Shown piece after piece: positions 27,595 through 36,133 of a DNA stretch of 64,000 nt (positions are counted from its first letter, which is position 1; the number at the start of each line of letters is the position of its first letter). Below the pieces are notes generated by a model that was not told the origin of the DNA, made no database searches, and was given only the letters and a program-made list of their open reading frames with translations. Made by a program: the position numbers and the translations under genes. The DNA comes from CAVSJJ01 sp963728395 (lineage in GTDB: Bacteria > Actinomycetota > Actinomycetes > Actinomycetales > Dermatophilaceae). The DNA is taken from the NCBI GenBank assembly GCA_963728395.1, contig CAVSJJ010000003.1:434001-498000 (forward strand), given 5' to 3'.

Positions 27595-28458
27595 TCAGCG
27601 GGCGGGACGCAGGCCCTCCTGCCACAGTTCCCGGGTCTGGATGAGCCAGAATGCCGCGAACTCGAGGATCAGCGCGGCCTCGAGCCACAGGATGAGCTGG
27701 GCGAACGTCGCGTCGGCGATCCGGAGCAGCACGACGACGCCGAGGGTGAGAACCATCGCGACGCCGACGGCGGCATACCCGGTGCGCACCGCGGCCGCAA
27801 GGGTCGAGCCGTTCCCGCGACGCCGCCCGACGCCGACGGCGTTGAGGCCCATGACGACGACGAGACAGAGGAACATCGCCACGGCTGACACCTCGTGTGC
27901 CCAGCGGAGGAATCCGTCCCGGGCGAGGGCGAACCCCGCCGCTCCCCCGGCGACGACGACGGCGGCCACCACCGCGCCGACCACGTCGACGGGCTGCCAC
28001 GCCCGGCCGCCGTCGCGCCGGGCACCGATGACCGCCCAGAGCAGAACCGCCGCACCGACGACGAGGAGAGCGAAGACGTTGTTGGCGACGTTGTCGCGGA
28101 TCGCGGGCATCTCGGTCGCGGCGTCCTCCCGGCAGACTCCGACGGCCGGGGCGGGGACGAAGGCGACGCCGAAGGCGAGCATTCCCGCGAGGTTGAGCAA
28201 CACGTCCTCGTACTCGGTGTTGCCCTTGAGGGCGACGAGGCAGACGCCGATCGCGACGAGGACGGCGACGAGGACGGCGCGCACCGGCGTGTAGTAGTAG
28301 GAGCTGATCGAGGCCTCCCAACAGGGCGGCTCACGGGTCAGCCCCTCACGCAGGACGGCCACCCCGAGGAGGGCGACGAGGAAGACCATGGCGAGCCGCA
28401 GGTAGCGGTAGGTCTTGATGGCGTGCTGGCCCGGCGCGGCCCGGCCCACCACGGACAC
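27595..28458 (-). CDS. Integral membrane protein, unknown
   Basis: 287 residues with seven or eight hydrophobic helices. A conserved-looking ISSYYYTPVRAVLV segment, a periplasmic-side loop with a Cys (VGVCREDAATEM) and a C-terminal FAAFWLIQTRELW are visible. I do not recognise the family. The GTG at 28458 is seven bases after the yciO stop, so expression is coupled to that gene. Confidence 0.7.
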   Translation of the reverse strand: MSVVGRAAPGQHAIKTYRYLRLAMVFLVALLGVAVLREGLTREPPCWEASISSYYYTPVRAVLVAVLVAIGVCLVALKGNTEYEDVLLNLAGMLAFGVAFVPAPAVGVCREDAATEMPAIRDNVANNVFALLVVGAAVLLWAVIGARRDGGRAWQPVDVVGAVVAAVVVAGGAAGFALARDGFLRWAHEVSAVAMFLCLVVVMGLNAVGVGRRRGNGSTLAAAVRTGYAAVGVAMVLTLGVVVLLRIADATFAQLILWLEAALILEFAAFWLIQTRELWQEGLRPAR

Positions 28459-28465
28459 GGCGGGT

Positions 28466-29086
28466 CTACTCGAACCGTGCCGGGTCCCCGGCGCCGGCCC
28501 GGACGACCTCGGGGACGTCGTCGGACAGGTCGATGACCGTCGTCGGCTCGCGCCCGCACTCCCCCGCGTCGATGATCGCGTCGACGGAGTGGTCGAGGGA
28601 CTCCTTGACGGCCCACCCCTCGGTCATCGGATCGGTCTGTCCCGGCATGAGCAGGGTGCTCGACAGCAGGGGCTCGCCCACCTCGGCCAGGAGGGCCCGG
28701 ACGACGGCATGCTCGGGGATGCGCACCCCGACGGTCTTCTTCTTCGGGTGGAGGAGTCGGCGTGGCACCTCGTGGGTGGCGGGCAGGATGAAGGTGTACG
28801 GCCCCGGCGTCGCGGCCTTGACGGCCCGGAACACGGCGTTGTCGACGTGGACGAACTGGCCGAGCTGGGCGAAGTCCTTGCAGACGAGGGTGTAGTGGTG
28901 CTTGTCGTCGAGCCGCCGGATGTCCCGGATGCGGTCCTTGGCGTGCTGGTTGCCGAGCATCGCGCCGAGGGCGTAGCCGGAGTCGGTGGGATAGGCGATG
29001 AGCCCACCGTCGCGGAGGATGTCGGCCACCTGACGCACGGCGCGGGGTTGGGGGTCCACGGGATGCATGTCGACGTATCGAGCCAT
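28466..29086 (-). CDS. yciO: YciO family protein (Sua5/YrdC-like)
   Basis: 206 residues with the YrdC fold: GGLIAYPTDSGYALGAML, IRRLDDKHHYTLVC, YTFILPATHEVPRRLLHPKKKTVG, and PTTVIDLSDDVPEVVRAG. The details match E. coli YciO more than TsaC, so a role in t6A threonylcarbamoyl-AMP synthesis is uncertain. ATG 29086 follows TAGTCT by five bases, indicating a leaderless or near-leaderless mRNA. It is the first gene of a unit with the membrane protein. Confidence 0.85.
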   Translation of the reverse strand: MARYVDMHPVDPQPRAVRQVADILRDGGLIAYPTDSGYALGAMLGNQHAKDRIRDIRRLDDKHHYTLVCKDFAQLGQFVHVDNAVFRAVKAATPGPYTFILPATHEVPRRLLHPKKKTVGVRIPEHAVVRALLAEVGEPLLSSTLLMPGQTDPMTEGWAVKESLDHSVDAIIDAGECGREPTTVIDLSDDVPEVVRAGAGDPARFE

Positions 29087-29091
29087 GCCCC

Positions 29092-29097
29092 AGACTA
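29092..29097 (-). promoter_or_regulatory. -10 box upstream of yciO
   Basis: TAGTCT on the minus strand is five bases from the ATG at 29086. Confidence 0.5.
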
Positions 29098-29106
29098 AGG
29101 CGGACC

Positions 29107-29574
29107 TCACCCCTGCGTCATCGCCACCGGCTCACCGAGCTCGACCGTGCGCGAGACCGTGCACAGCCGCTCGTGCGAGACGCGCAGTCCCCGCTCGATC
29201 ATCGACCGGGCCCGATCGCCCGCCTCGCCGTCCGGGAACCGGAGGTTGAAGGTCAGCTCGATGCCCGTCATCCGGTTCCCGCCCTCGTCCGAGACCTTCT
29301 CGCCCTCGGCGCGCACCTCGAAGCGGGTCGGCTCGGCGCGGCGGCTGGTGAGATGGTCCACGTCGACGGCGCTGCATCCGGCGAGCGCCACGAGGAACAG
29401 CTCGACGGGCGTGAAGTCGGGGCCGTCCCCGGGACCGAGGCGAACCGTCCCGCCCCGCGCGTTCGTCGCGACGTACTCCCCGAGGCCGGCCCGGGTCAGG
29501 GTGACCTCCCGCTGCCCGGGGCCGGTGCCGCCCGACGGCTCACCGGCGGTGCCGTCGTCGGTTCGGGCGCTCAT
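29107..29574 (-). CDS. OsmC family peroxiredoxin-like protein
   Basis: 155 residues. The two reactive cysteines of the OsmC/Ohr fold are present (ALAGCSAVDVDHL and RLCTVSRTV), with TPVELFLVALAG. Such proteins reduce organic hydroperoxides with thiol partners; the exact subgroup is uncertain because the N-terminus is Gly/Thr-rich. Single gene, downstream of a short gap before the phosphatase that runs the other way. Confidence 0.87.
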   Translation of the reverse strand: MSARTDDGTAGEPSGGTGPGQREVTLTRAGLGEYVATNARGGTVRLGPGDGPDFTPVELFLVALAGCSAVDVDHLTSRRAEPTRFEVRAEGEKVSDEGGNRMTGIELTFNLRFPDGEAGDRARSMIERGLRVSHERLCTVSRTVELGEPVAMTQG

Positions 29575-29662
29575 CGGACTCCTCCTTCTCGGTGATGTTC
29601 CGGACGACGCGGGGGGGTCCTGGCGACTCGCGGCATACCGGCGATCCTGCCAGAGTGACCGG

Positions 29663-30256
29663 ATGGTCCCCTCACCACGCGGCCGCCTCGTCCTCGTCCG
29701 GCACGGTCAGACCGACTGGGCGCGGGAGGGACGGCACACCGGGCTGACCGACGTCCCGCTCGCCGAGGACGGGCGGGAGGCGGCGCGGCGGCTGGCGCGT
29801 CCGCTGGGCCGCTTCACCTTCGGGATGCGACTGGTCTCCCCGCTGCGCCGGGCCACCGAGACGGCCGAGCTGGCCGGCGTGGACGCACAGACCGAGCCCG
29901 ACCTCGTCGAGTGGGACTACGGCGGCTACGAGGGCATGACGAGCGAGCAGGTGCGCCGCTCGAGAGGGCCGTCGTGGACGGTCTTCGCCGACGGGGTCGC
30001 GGCGGGCGACACCCCGGGCGAGAGCCTGGACCAGGTGGCGGCGCGGGCCGAGCGGGTCCTGGCCCGGGTGGGGCCGGTCCTTGCCGAGTCCGACGTGCTC
30101 CTCGTCGGGCACGGCCACGCCCTGCGGGTCCTCGCCGCGCGTTACCTCGAGCAGGCCCCGGATCTGGGGGCCCGGCTCGTCCTCGGTCCCGCGACGATCA
30201 GCGTGCTCGGGGTCGAGCACGGGCCGGCCGTCCTGGCCTGGAACCTCGAGGTCTGA
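29663..30256 (+). CDS. Histidine phosphatase (phosphoglycerate mutase-like)
   Basis: 197 residues. The catalytic LVRHGQT at the N-terminus, SPLRRATETAEL, DLVEWDYGGYEG with the proton-donor acid, and LLVGHGHALRVLAARYL complete the active site. These phosphatases act on small phosphorylated metabolites; substrate unknown. ATG 29663 lies six bases after CAGAGT, suggesting another leaderless gene. It converges with the ligase gene. Confidence 0.88.
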   Translation: MVPSPRGRLVLVRHGQTDWAREGRHTGLTDVPLAEDGREAARRLARPLGRFTFGMRLVSPLRRATETAELAGVDAQTEPDLVEWDYGGYEGMTSEQVRRSRGPSWTVFADGVAAGDTPGESLDQVAARAERVLARVGPVLAESDVLLVGHGHALRVLAARYLEQAPDLGARLVLGPATISVLGVEHGPAVLAWNLEV

Positions 30257-30262
30257 GGCGAG

Positions 30263-31744
30263 TTAGGGCAGCGGCCAGGTGTGCACGGGCGCGTTGACCT
30301 CCATGTGCTCGGCATAGCGTCGGACCATCTCGCGCAGCGCGCCCCGCCGCTCCATGCCACGCAGCTCGAGCCGCTGCACCGCCTCGGTCTGCCAGGTCGC
30401 GCCGTTGACCCCGGCCGTGCACCGGCCCTCGATGATGCCGAGGTAGCGCTCCCGGACCTCGTCCGACACGCCCCACTGGCGCAACCCCTCGTGGGCGAGC
30501 GGGAGGAGGTGGCGCAGCACGAGCTCCTCGACCCCGACCTCGCCGAAGCCGGGCCAGTAGATGCGGGCGTCGATCCCCTCGACCGCGGCGCGCTCGAAGT
30601 TCTCCCGGCAGGCGGCGAAGCTCATCTTCGTCCAGACCGGACGGTCCTGGTGGGCCAGGGTGCGGATCGCGCCGTAGTAGAACGCGGCGTTGGCGAGGAC
30701 GTCGGCGATCGTCGGCCCGGCCGGCAGGACCCGGTTCTCGACGCGCAGGTGCGGCCGGTCGCCGACGATGTCGTAGATCGGCCGGTTCCATCGGTAGATC
30801 GTGCCGTTGTGCAGCCGCAGCTCGCTCAGCGACGGAGCCACCCCGGACTCGAACATCGCCATCGGGTCCTCGTCGCTGACGTCGGCCAGCAGCACGGGGA
30901 AGTAGCGGGTGTTCTCCTCGAAGAGGTCGAAGATCGAGGTGATCCAGCGCTCCCCGAAGAAGACCCGTGGCCGGACCCCCTGGTTCTTCAACTCGACCGG
31001 TCGGGTGTCGGTGGCCTGCCGGAACAGGGCGATCCGCGTCTCCGCATGCAGCCGCTTGCCGAAGAAGAACGGGCTGTTCGCGGCGAGCGCGACCTGGGGC
31101 GCGGACAGGGCCTGAGCGGCGTTCCAGTGGTCGGCGAACTCGTTGGGCGACACCTGGAGGTGGAGCTGGACGGACGTGCAGGCCGACTCCGGGCCGATCG
31201 AGTCGGCGTAGGTCGCAACCCGCTCCCCCGTCGGGCCCTCGATGTCGAGGAAGATGTCCTCGCCACGCGCCCCGAAGATCGAGTCGTTGAGGGCCGTATA
31301 GCGGTTGTTGTCGCTGATCCACTCGCCCTCGTAGTGCTCGGGCATGATCGTCGGCAGGATCCCGATCGCGACGATCCGCGAACCCACCTCGCGGGCCTTG
31401 GCGTCCGCGGCGTTGAGCGAGCCGCGCAGGTCCTGCTCGAGCTCGAGGGCGGAGTCACCGGGCAGCGGCCGAGGCGGGACGTTGAGCTCGATGTTGTACT
31501 GCGCGAGCTCGGTCTGGAAGACGGGGTCGGCGATCGCCTTGAGCACCTCGGCGTTGTGGAAGTGCGGGTCGAAGTGGTCATCGACGAGGTTGAGCTCGAT
31601 CTCGAGCCCGGTCATCGGCCGGTCGAAGTCGAACGAGCTCGTGTTGAGCATCCGCTCGAAGACGTCCAGATCCTGGCGCACCTTCTCCCGGAAGCGCTGC
31701 CGCTCCTCGCGGTTGTAGCCCCGAGCCGTCGTCTCCGTTCCCAC
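30263..31744 (-). CDS. Glutamate-cysteine ligase family protein (GCS2-like)
   Basis: 493 residues. GLEIELNLVD, YNIELNVPPRPL, SACTSVQLHLQVSP, and HAETRIALFRQATD define the carboxylate-amine ligase fold of GCS2/YbdK/EgtA relatives. It would ligate glutamate to an amine with ATP; in actinobacteria one such enzyme makes gamma-glutamylcysteine for ergothioneine, but no egt genes are nearby. GTG 31744 has GGAGGT just ahead and is preferred to GTG 31756. Divergent from sbcD. Confidence 0.82.
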   Translation of the reverse strand: MGTETTARGYNREERQRFREKVRQDLDVFERMLNTSSFDFDRPMTGLEIELNLVDDHFDPHFHNAEVLKAIADPVFQTELAQYNIELNVPPRPLPGDSALELEQDLRGSLNAADAKAREVGSRIVAIGILPTIMPEHYEGEWISDNNRYTALNDSIFGARGEDIFLDIEGPTGERVATYADSIGPESACTSVQLHLQVSPNEFADHWNAAQALSAPQVALAANSPFFFGKRLHAETRIALFRQATDTRPVELKNQGVRPRVFFGERWITSIFDLFEENTRYFPVLLADVSDEDPMAMFESGVAPSLSELRLHNGTIYRWNRPIYDIVGDRPHLRVENRVLPAGPTIADVLANAAFYYGAIRTLAHQDRPVWTKMSFAACRENFERAAVEGIDARIYWPGFGEVGVEELVLRHLLPLAHEGLRQWGVSDEVRERYLGIIEGRCTAGVNGATWQTEAVQRLELRGMERRGALREMVRRYAEHMEVNAPVHTWPLP

Positions 31745-31880
31745 GCAGACCTCCACCCCGTTGCGGGACGACGCGTCTCCGCCCGTCCCTCGTGGTCCTA
31801 CGCAACCACAGGTGGGCCTTCGTTGGGAACTCGGTCCGCTGCGCGGCGTTGCGGTCCCGCCGTGTGTCGGTCCACTCTCC

Positions 31881-31886
31881 TAGCCT
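31881..31886 (+). promoter_or_regulatory. -10 box of leaderless sbcD
   Basis: TAGCCT is six bases before GTG 31893; no ribosome site. Confidence 0.6.
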
Positions 31887-31892
31887 CGGATC

Positions 31893-33077
31893 GTGCGGCT
31901 GATCCACACCTCCGACTGGCACCTGGGCCGGGCATTCCACCAGGTGGGGCTGCTCGGCGCCCAGGCGGCCTACCTCGACCACCTTGTCGAGGTGTGCCGC
32001 AGCGAGCGGGTCGATGCGGTTCTCGTCTCCGGGGACGTCTACGACCGGGCCATGCCGGCGCCGGAGACCGTGACCCTGCTGTCCGAGGCGGTCGAGCGGA
32101 TCATCGACACCGGAGCGCAGGTCGTGCTCTCCAGCGGCAACCACGACTCGGCGATCCGGCTCGGCTTCGCCTCCGGGCTGCTCGCGCGCGCCGGACTGCA
32201 CATCCGTACCTCGCTGCGGTCCGTCGGTCGGCCGGTGCTCCTCGGGGATGTCGCGGTCTACCCCATCCCCTACCTCGAGCCGTCGATCGTGGCCGACCCG
32301 CTCGATGCCACCGAGCGCACCCACGCCGGCGTGTTGCGGGCGGCGATGGAGCGGATCCGGGTCGACGCGGCCGGCGCCGGGGGCCGGGCCACGGTCGTCA
32401 TGGCCCATGCGTTCGTCACCGGCGGCGCCGGGAGCGACTCCGAACGCGACATCTCGGCGGGCGGGGTCGCTGCGGTGCCGCCCGACGTCTTCGCCGGGGT
32501 CGACTATGCCGCCCTCGGCCATCTGCACGGCCGGCAGCGGATCACCGACAGCGTCGGGTACTCCGGCTCGCCGGTCGCCATGTCCTTCAGCGAGGCCACC
32601 CACGCCAAGGGGTCGTGGCTCGTCGACGTCGACGCCGGCGGCGTCCGCTCGGTCGAGCACGTCGCCGCGCCGGTGGAGCGTCCCCTCGCGGTGTTGCGCG
32701 GCGACCTCGAGGCGCTCCTGTCCGATCCCGCCCACGCGGTCGCGGAGTCCGCCTGGTGCCAGGTCACCCTCACCGACCCGGTCCGCCCGGCCGGGGCGAT
32801 GGACCGGGTGCGGTCCCGCTTCCCGCATGCCCTCGAGCTGCGCTTCGCACCGGCGGCCGCCCCCGTCCCGGTCCGCTCGTATGCCGCCCGGGTCACCGAG
32901 CGCGCCGACGTCGACGTCTGCTGCGACTTCCTCGCTCACGTTCGCGGCGGCCGCACCGCCACCGACGAGGAGCGGGTCCTGCTCACCGACGCCCTCGAGG
33001 CCTCGCGGGTCGCCCGCGCTGCCCTGGACGACGAGGGCGTGGCCCGGGACGTCGCCGCCGCGGAGGGCGCCGCGTGA
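31893..33077 (+). CDS. sbcD: Exonuclease subunit SbcD
   Basis: 394 residues. The Mre11-type metallophosphoesterase motifs are present: HTSDWHLGR, VSGDVYDR, SSGNHDS, AHAFVTGG, and GHLHGRQ. With SbcC it opens DNA hairpins and trims protein-blocked ends. Leaderless start, and its stop overlaps the GTG of sbcC (GTGA), so both subunits are coupled. Confidence 0.95.
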   Translation: MRLIHTSDWHLGRAFHQVGLLGAQAAYLDHLVEVCRSERVDAVLVSGDVYDRAMPAPETVTLLSEAVERIIDTGAQVVLSSGNHDSAIRLGFASGLLARAGLHIRTSLRSVGRPVLLGDVAVYPIPYLEPSIVADPLDATERTHAGVLRAAMERIRVDAAGAGGRATVVMAHAFVTGGAGSDSERDISAGGVAAVPPDVFAGVDYAALGHLHGRQRITDSVGYSGSPVAMSFSEATHAKGSWLVDVDAGGVRSVEHVAAPVERPLAVLRGDLEALLSDPAHAVAESAWCQVTLTDPVRPAGAMDRVRSRFPHALELRFAPAAAPVPVRSYAARVTERADVDVCCDFLAHVRGGRTATDEERVLLTDALEASRVARAALDDEGVARDVAAAEGAA

Positions 33078-36000
33078 GGCTGCACCGGCTGGCGGCCACC
33101 GCCTTCGGCCCCTTCCCGGGACGGGTCGAGGTCGACTTCGACGAGCTGACCGACGCCGGCCTCTTCCTCATCCACGGCCCGACGGGCGCCGGCAAGACCT
33201 CGCTGCTCGACGCCATCTGCTTCGCCCTCTATGCCGACCTCCCCGGGGCCCGCGGCAGGCGCGGGCTCCGCTCGGACCACGCGGCCCCGGACGCCGTGCC
33301 GTCCGTCGAGCTCGAGCTGACGGCGAGCGGGCGGCGGCTGCGGGTCCGACGCAGCCCGGAGTACGAGCGCCCCAAGAAGCGCGGGACCGGGACCGTCCGG
33401 GTCCAGGCCTCGGTCGTCCTCGAGGAACGGGTCGGCGGCAGCTGGCTGGCCCGTGGCACCCGCCACGACGAGGTGGCCGACATCGTCCTCGACGTCCTCG
33501 GCATGGGGCTGGCCCAGTTCGCCAAGGTCGTCCTCCTCCCCCAGGGCGACTTCGCGGCGTTCCTCCGCGCGTCGGCCGAGGACCGGCGCGCGGTCCTCGA
33601 GCGGCTCTTCGACATCGGCCGGTTCGCCGACGTCGAGGCGTGGCTGGCTGACCAGCGCCGGCTGGCCGGGGCCGCGGTCGCCGAGACCGAGGCCGCGCTG
33701 GCCACCGACCTCGCCCGGCTCGGTGACGTCCTCGCCGACCAGCAGGCGGTGCCGGCGCACGACTGGGTGGCCCTGCCGGCCACCGAGCTCGCCGAGCGGC
33801 TGGCCGAGACCGAGGCGGCACTGCAGGAGGCCCTCACCCTGGCGGTGACCGAGCTCGACGCCGCCTCGACCCTCGAGCGCGCGGCGGCGGCGGCCCATGC
33901 GGCCGGGGTCCGGCGCGCGAGGCTCCGACTGCGCGCTCGGGGGCTGCGCGAGCGGCTCGGGGTCCTCGAGGGCCGGCAGGAGGCCAACGCAGAGGAGCTA
34001 CGCCGCCTCGACGGGGCCACCCGCGCCGCCTCCCTCGCCGGACACCTCGCGGCGCTGCGCCGGGCCGTCGACGACGAGCGGGGGCGGGCCGGCGCCGTCG
34101 ACGCCGCCCGTCAGGCCGTCTCGCGCCTTGCCCTCGAGGACCGGTCGGCCGCCGGTGTCGTCCTCGTCCTGGACCGGGTGCAGGCGATGGACCGGCTCGT
34201 CGATGACCTGGCCCGGTTCGCCGACTCGCTCGACGACCTCGAGGCCAGGGCCGGGCGCGCCCGAGCCGACCGCGAGGCGCTGGCCGAGGAGCTCGCCGAC
34301 GTCGAGTCCGCGGCCGCGGCGGCCGCGGCGGCGCACGAGGCCGCCGGCGCCCGGGCCGACGAGCTCCGCGAGCGGGCCGGCCACGCCGGCCGGCTTGCCG
34401 ACGCCCGCGACCGGGCGGCGGAGCGGGTCGGTCTGGCCCGGCGGCGGGACGCCCTCGAGGCCGGGGCCGCCGAAGCCCGGCGCGCGCTCGCGGACTCGCG
34501 CGACGTGGCGCAGGACGCCCGCCAGCGCGCCCTCGACCTGCAGCAGCGCCGCATCGAGGGGATGGCCGGCGAGCTGGCGGCCTCGCTCGAGGACGGCGCC
34601 GCCTGCCCCGTCTGCGGCTCGGCCGAGCACCCCGCCCCGGCCACGGCCGGCGACCCGGTGACGCCCGCGCAGGTCCGCGCCGCGCACGAGGAGGCCGCCG
34701 GGTGCGCCGCCGCCCACCACGAGGCGGAGCTGGCGCTGGCGGCGACCGAGACGTCCCTGCGGGGGATCCGCGACCGCCTCCCCGGCTCGCCCACGGTGGC
34801 CGACCTCGACGCCGACCTCGACGCCGCCGAGAGCGAGCTGGGGCGCGCCCAGGAGGCCGCCGACGCGCTGGCCGCCGCCGAGGACGCCCTCGGAGCCGCG
34901 GCGGCGGCGCGTGCGATGGCCGCCGAGCGCACGGCGGCCATCGCGCTCGAGCGCGTCCGGCTCGAGACGGTGATCGCCGAGCTCGCCGGGGAGGCCGAGA
35001 CCCTCGCCACCGCCGTCGCCCGGGCCGTCGCCGACCACGCGGAACGCTGCCCGTGCGACCCCGGGCGGCGACCGCGGCATACCACCGCCGCGCCCGAGCG
35101 AAGCGCACTCACGGCCCTGGCGGACACCCACGCGCGCACCGGTCGGCACCTGGCCGACCTCGTCACGTCGCTGCAGACCCTCACGGACGCCGGGACCCTC
35201 GTGGCGCGGGCCCGGCAGGCGGTCGACGGCGCGCTGGCCGAGGCCGGGTTCGCCGACCTCGCCGAGGCCCAGGCCGCGACGATGCCTGCCGCCGAGGTCG
35301 CCGCGCTGGCCGCCCGATGCGAGGCGCACGACCGCGAGCTCGTCGCGGCCCGCACCGCGCTGGCCGACCCCGAGCTCGCCGAGGCCGAGGCGGCCGGTCC
35401 CGTCGACGTGCCGGCTCTGGCCGAGGCGGAGCGGGGGGCCAAGGCCGCGCTGCTCCAGGCCCAGGCTGCGCAGACCCGGGCCCTGGCCGGACTGCGCGGC
35501 GTGCAGCGGCTCCGGCCCGCCATCGATGAGCGCTGCGCCGCCCTGGGGCCGTCCCTCGAGCGGTACGCGCGGCTGAAGGACCTCGCCGACGCCGTGGGCG
35601 GCACCGGGGGGGAGAACACCCTCCGGATGCGGCTCACCTCGTTCGTGCTCGCCGCCCGGCTCGAGAAGGTCGCCGACCTCGCCAACGAGCGGCTCGCCAT
35701 CATGGGGGCCGGGCGCTACCGCCTCGAACACACCGACGAGCGGGCCTCCCGGGGCGCCCGGAGCGGCCTCGGGCTGCGGGTCCTCGACCAGTGGACGGGC
35801 CGGACCCGGGACACCTCGACCCTCTCCGGCGGCGAGGCGTTCATGGCCTCGCTCGCCCTGGCCCTCGGGCTCGCCGACGCGGTGCGCGAGGAGTCCGGCG
35901 GCCTCGACCTGCGCACCCTCGTCATCGACGAGGGCTTCGGCAGCCTCGACGACGAGAGCCTCGAGCAGGTGCTCGACGTCCTCGACGGGCTGCGCGAGGG

Positions 36001-36133
36001 CGGCCGAGCCGTCGGCGTCGTCTCGCACGTCGCCGAGCTGCGCGCTCGGATCCCGAGCCAGGTCGTCGTCCACAAGGACACGGCCGGCAGCACCGTCACC
36101 GTCGCGACGACGGCCGCGACCCCGGCGGCCTGA
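33074..36133 (+). CDS. sbcC: Exonuclease subunit SbcC
   Basis: 1019 residues, Rad50-type. Walker A is GPTGAGKTS near residue 35, the Q-loop LPQGDFAAFLRAS follows, then two long Ala/Glu/Arg-rich coiled-coil arms flank the zinc hook CPVCGSAEHP (around residue 510). The ABC signature TLSGGEAFMASL and Walker B LVIDEGFGSLDD close the ATPase. GTG 33074 overlaps sbcD. The final TGATCA provides stop codons for both sbcC and the convergent gcvP. Confidence 0.95.
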   Translation: MRLHRLAATAFGPFPGRVEVDFDELTDAGLFLIHGPTGAGKTSLLDAICFALYADLPGARGRRGLRSDHAAPDAVPSVELELTASGRRLRVRRSPEYERPKKRGTGTVRVQASVVLEERVGGSWLARGTRHDEVADIVLDVLGMGLAQFAKVVLLPQGDFAAFLRASAEDRRAVLERLFDIGRFADVEAWLADQRRLAGAAVAETEAALATDLARLGDVLADQQAVPAHDWVALPATELAERLAETEAALQEALTLAVTELDAASTLERAAAAAHAAGVRRARLRLRARGLRERLGVLEGRQEANAEELRRLDGATRAASLAGHLAALRRAVDDERGRAGAVDAARQAVSRLALEDRSAAGVVLVLDRVQAMDRLVDDLARFADSLDDLEARAGRARADREALAEELADVESAAAAAAAAHEAAGARADELRERAGHAGRLADARDRAAERVGLARRRDALEAGAAEARRALADSRDVAQDARQRALDLQQRRIEGMAGELAASLEDGAACPVCGSAEHPAPATAGDPVTPAQVRAAHEEAAGCAAAHHEAELALAATETSLRGIRDRLPGSPTVADLDADLDAAESELGRAQEAADALAAAEDALGAAAAARAMAAERTAAIALERVRLETVIAELAGEAETLATAVARAVADHAERCPCDPGRRPRHTTAAPERSALTALADTHARTGRHLADLVTSLQTLTDAGTLVARARQAVDGALAEAGFADLAEAQAATMPAAEVAALAARCEAHDRELVAARTALADPELAEAEAAGPVDVPALAEAERGAKAALLQAQAAQTRALAGLRGVQRLRPAIDERCAALGPSLERYARLKDLADAVGGTGGENTLRMRLTSFVLAARLEKVADLANERLAIMGAGRYRLEHTDERASRGARSGLGLRVLDQWTGRTRDTSTLSGGEAFMASLALALGLADAVREESGGLDLRTLVIDEGFGSLDDESLEQVLDVLDGLREGGRAVGVVSHVAELRARIPSQVVVHKDTAGSTVTVATTAATPAA

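Noticed and set aside
28466..29086. YrdC-like gene as the essential tsaC/sua5
   Set aside because: Sequence details match YciO; the real tsaC in actinobacteria sits elsewhere with prmC.
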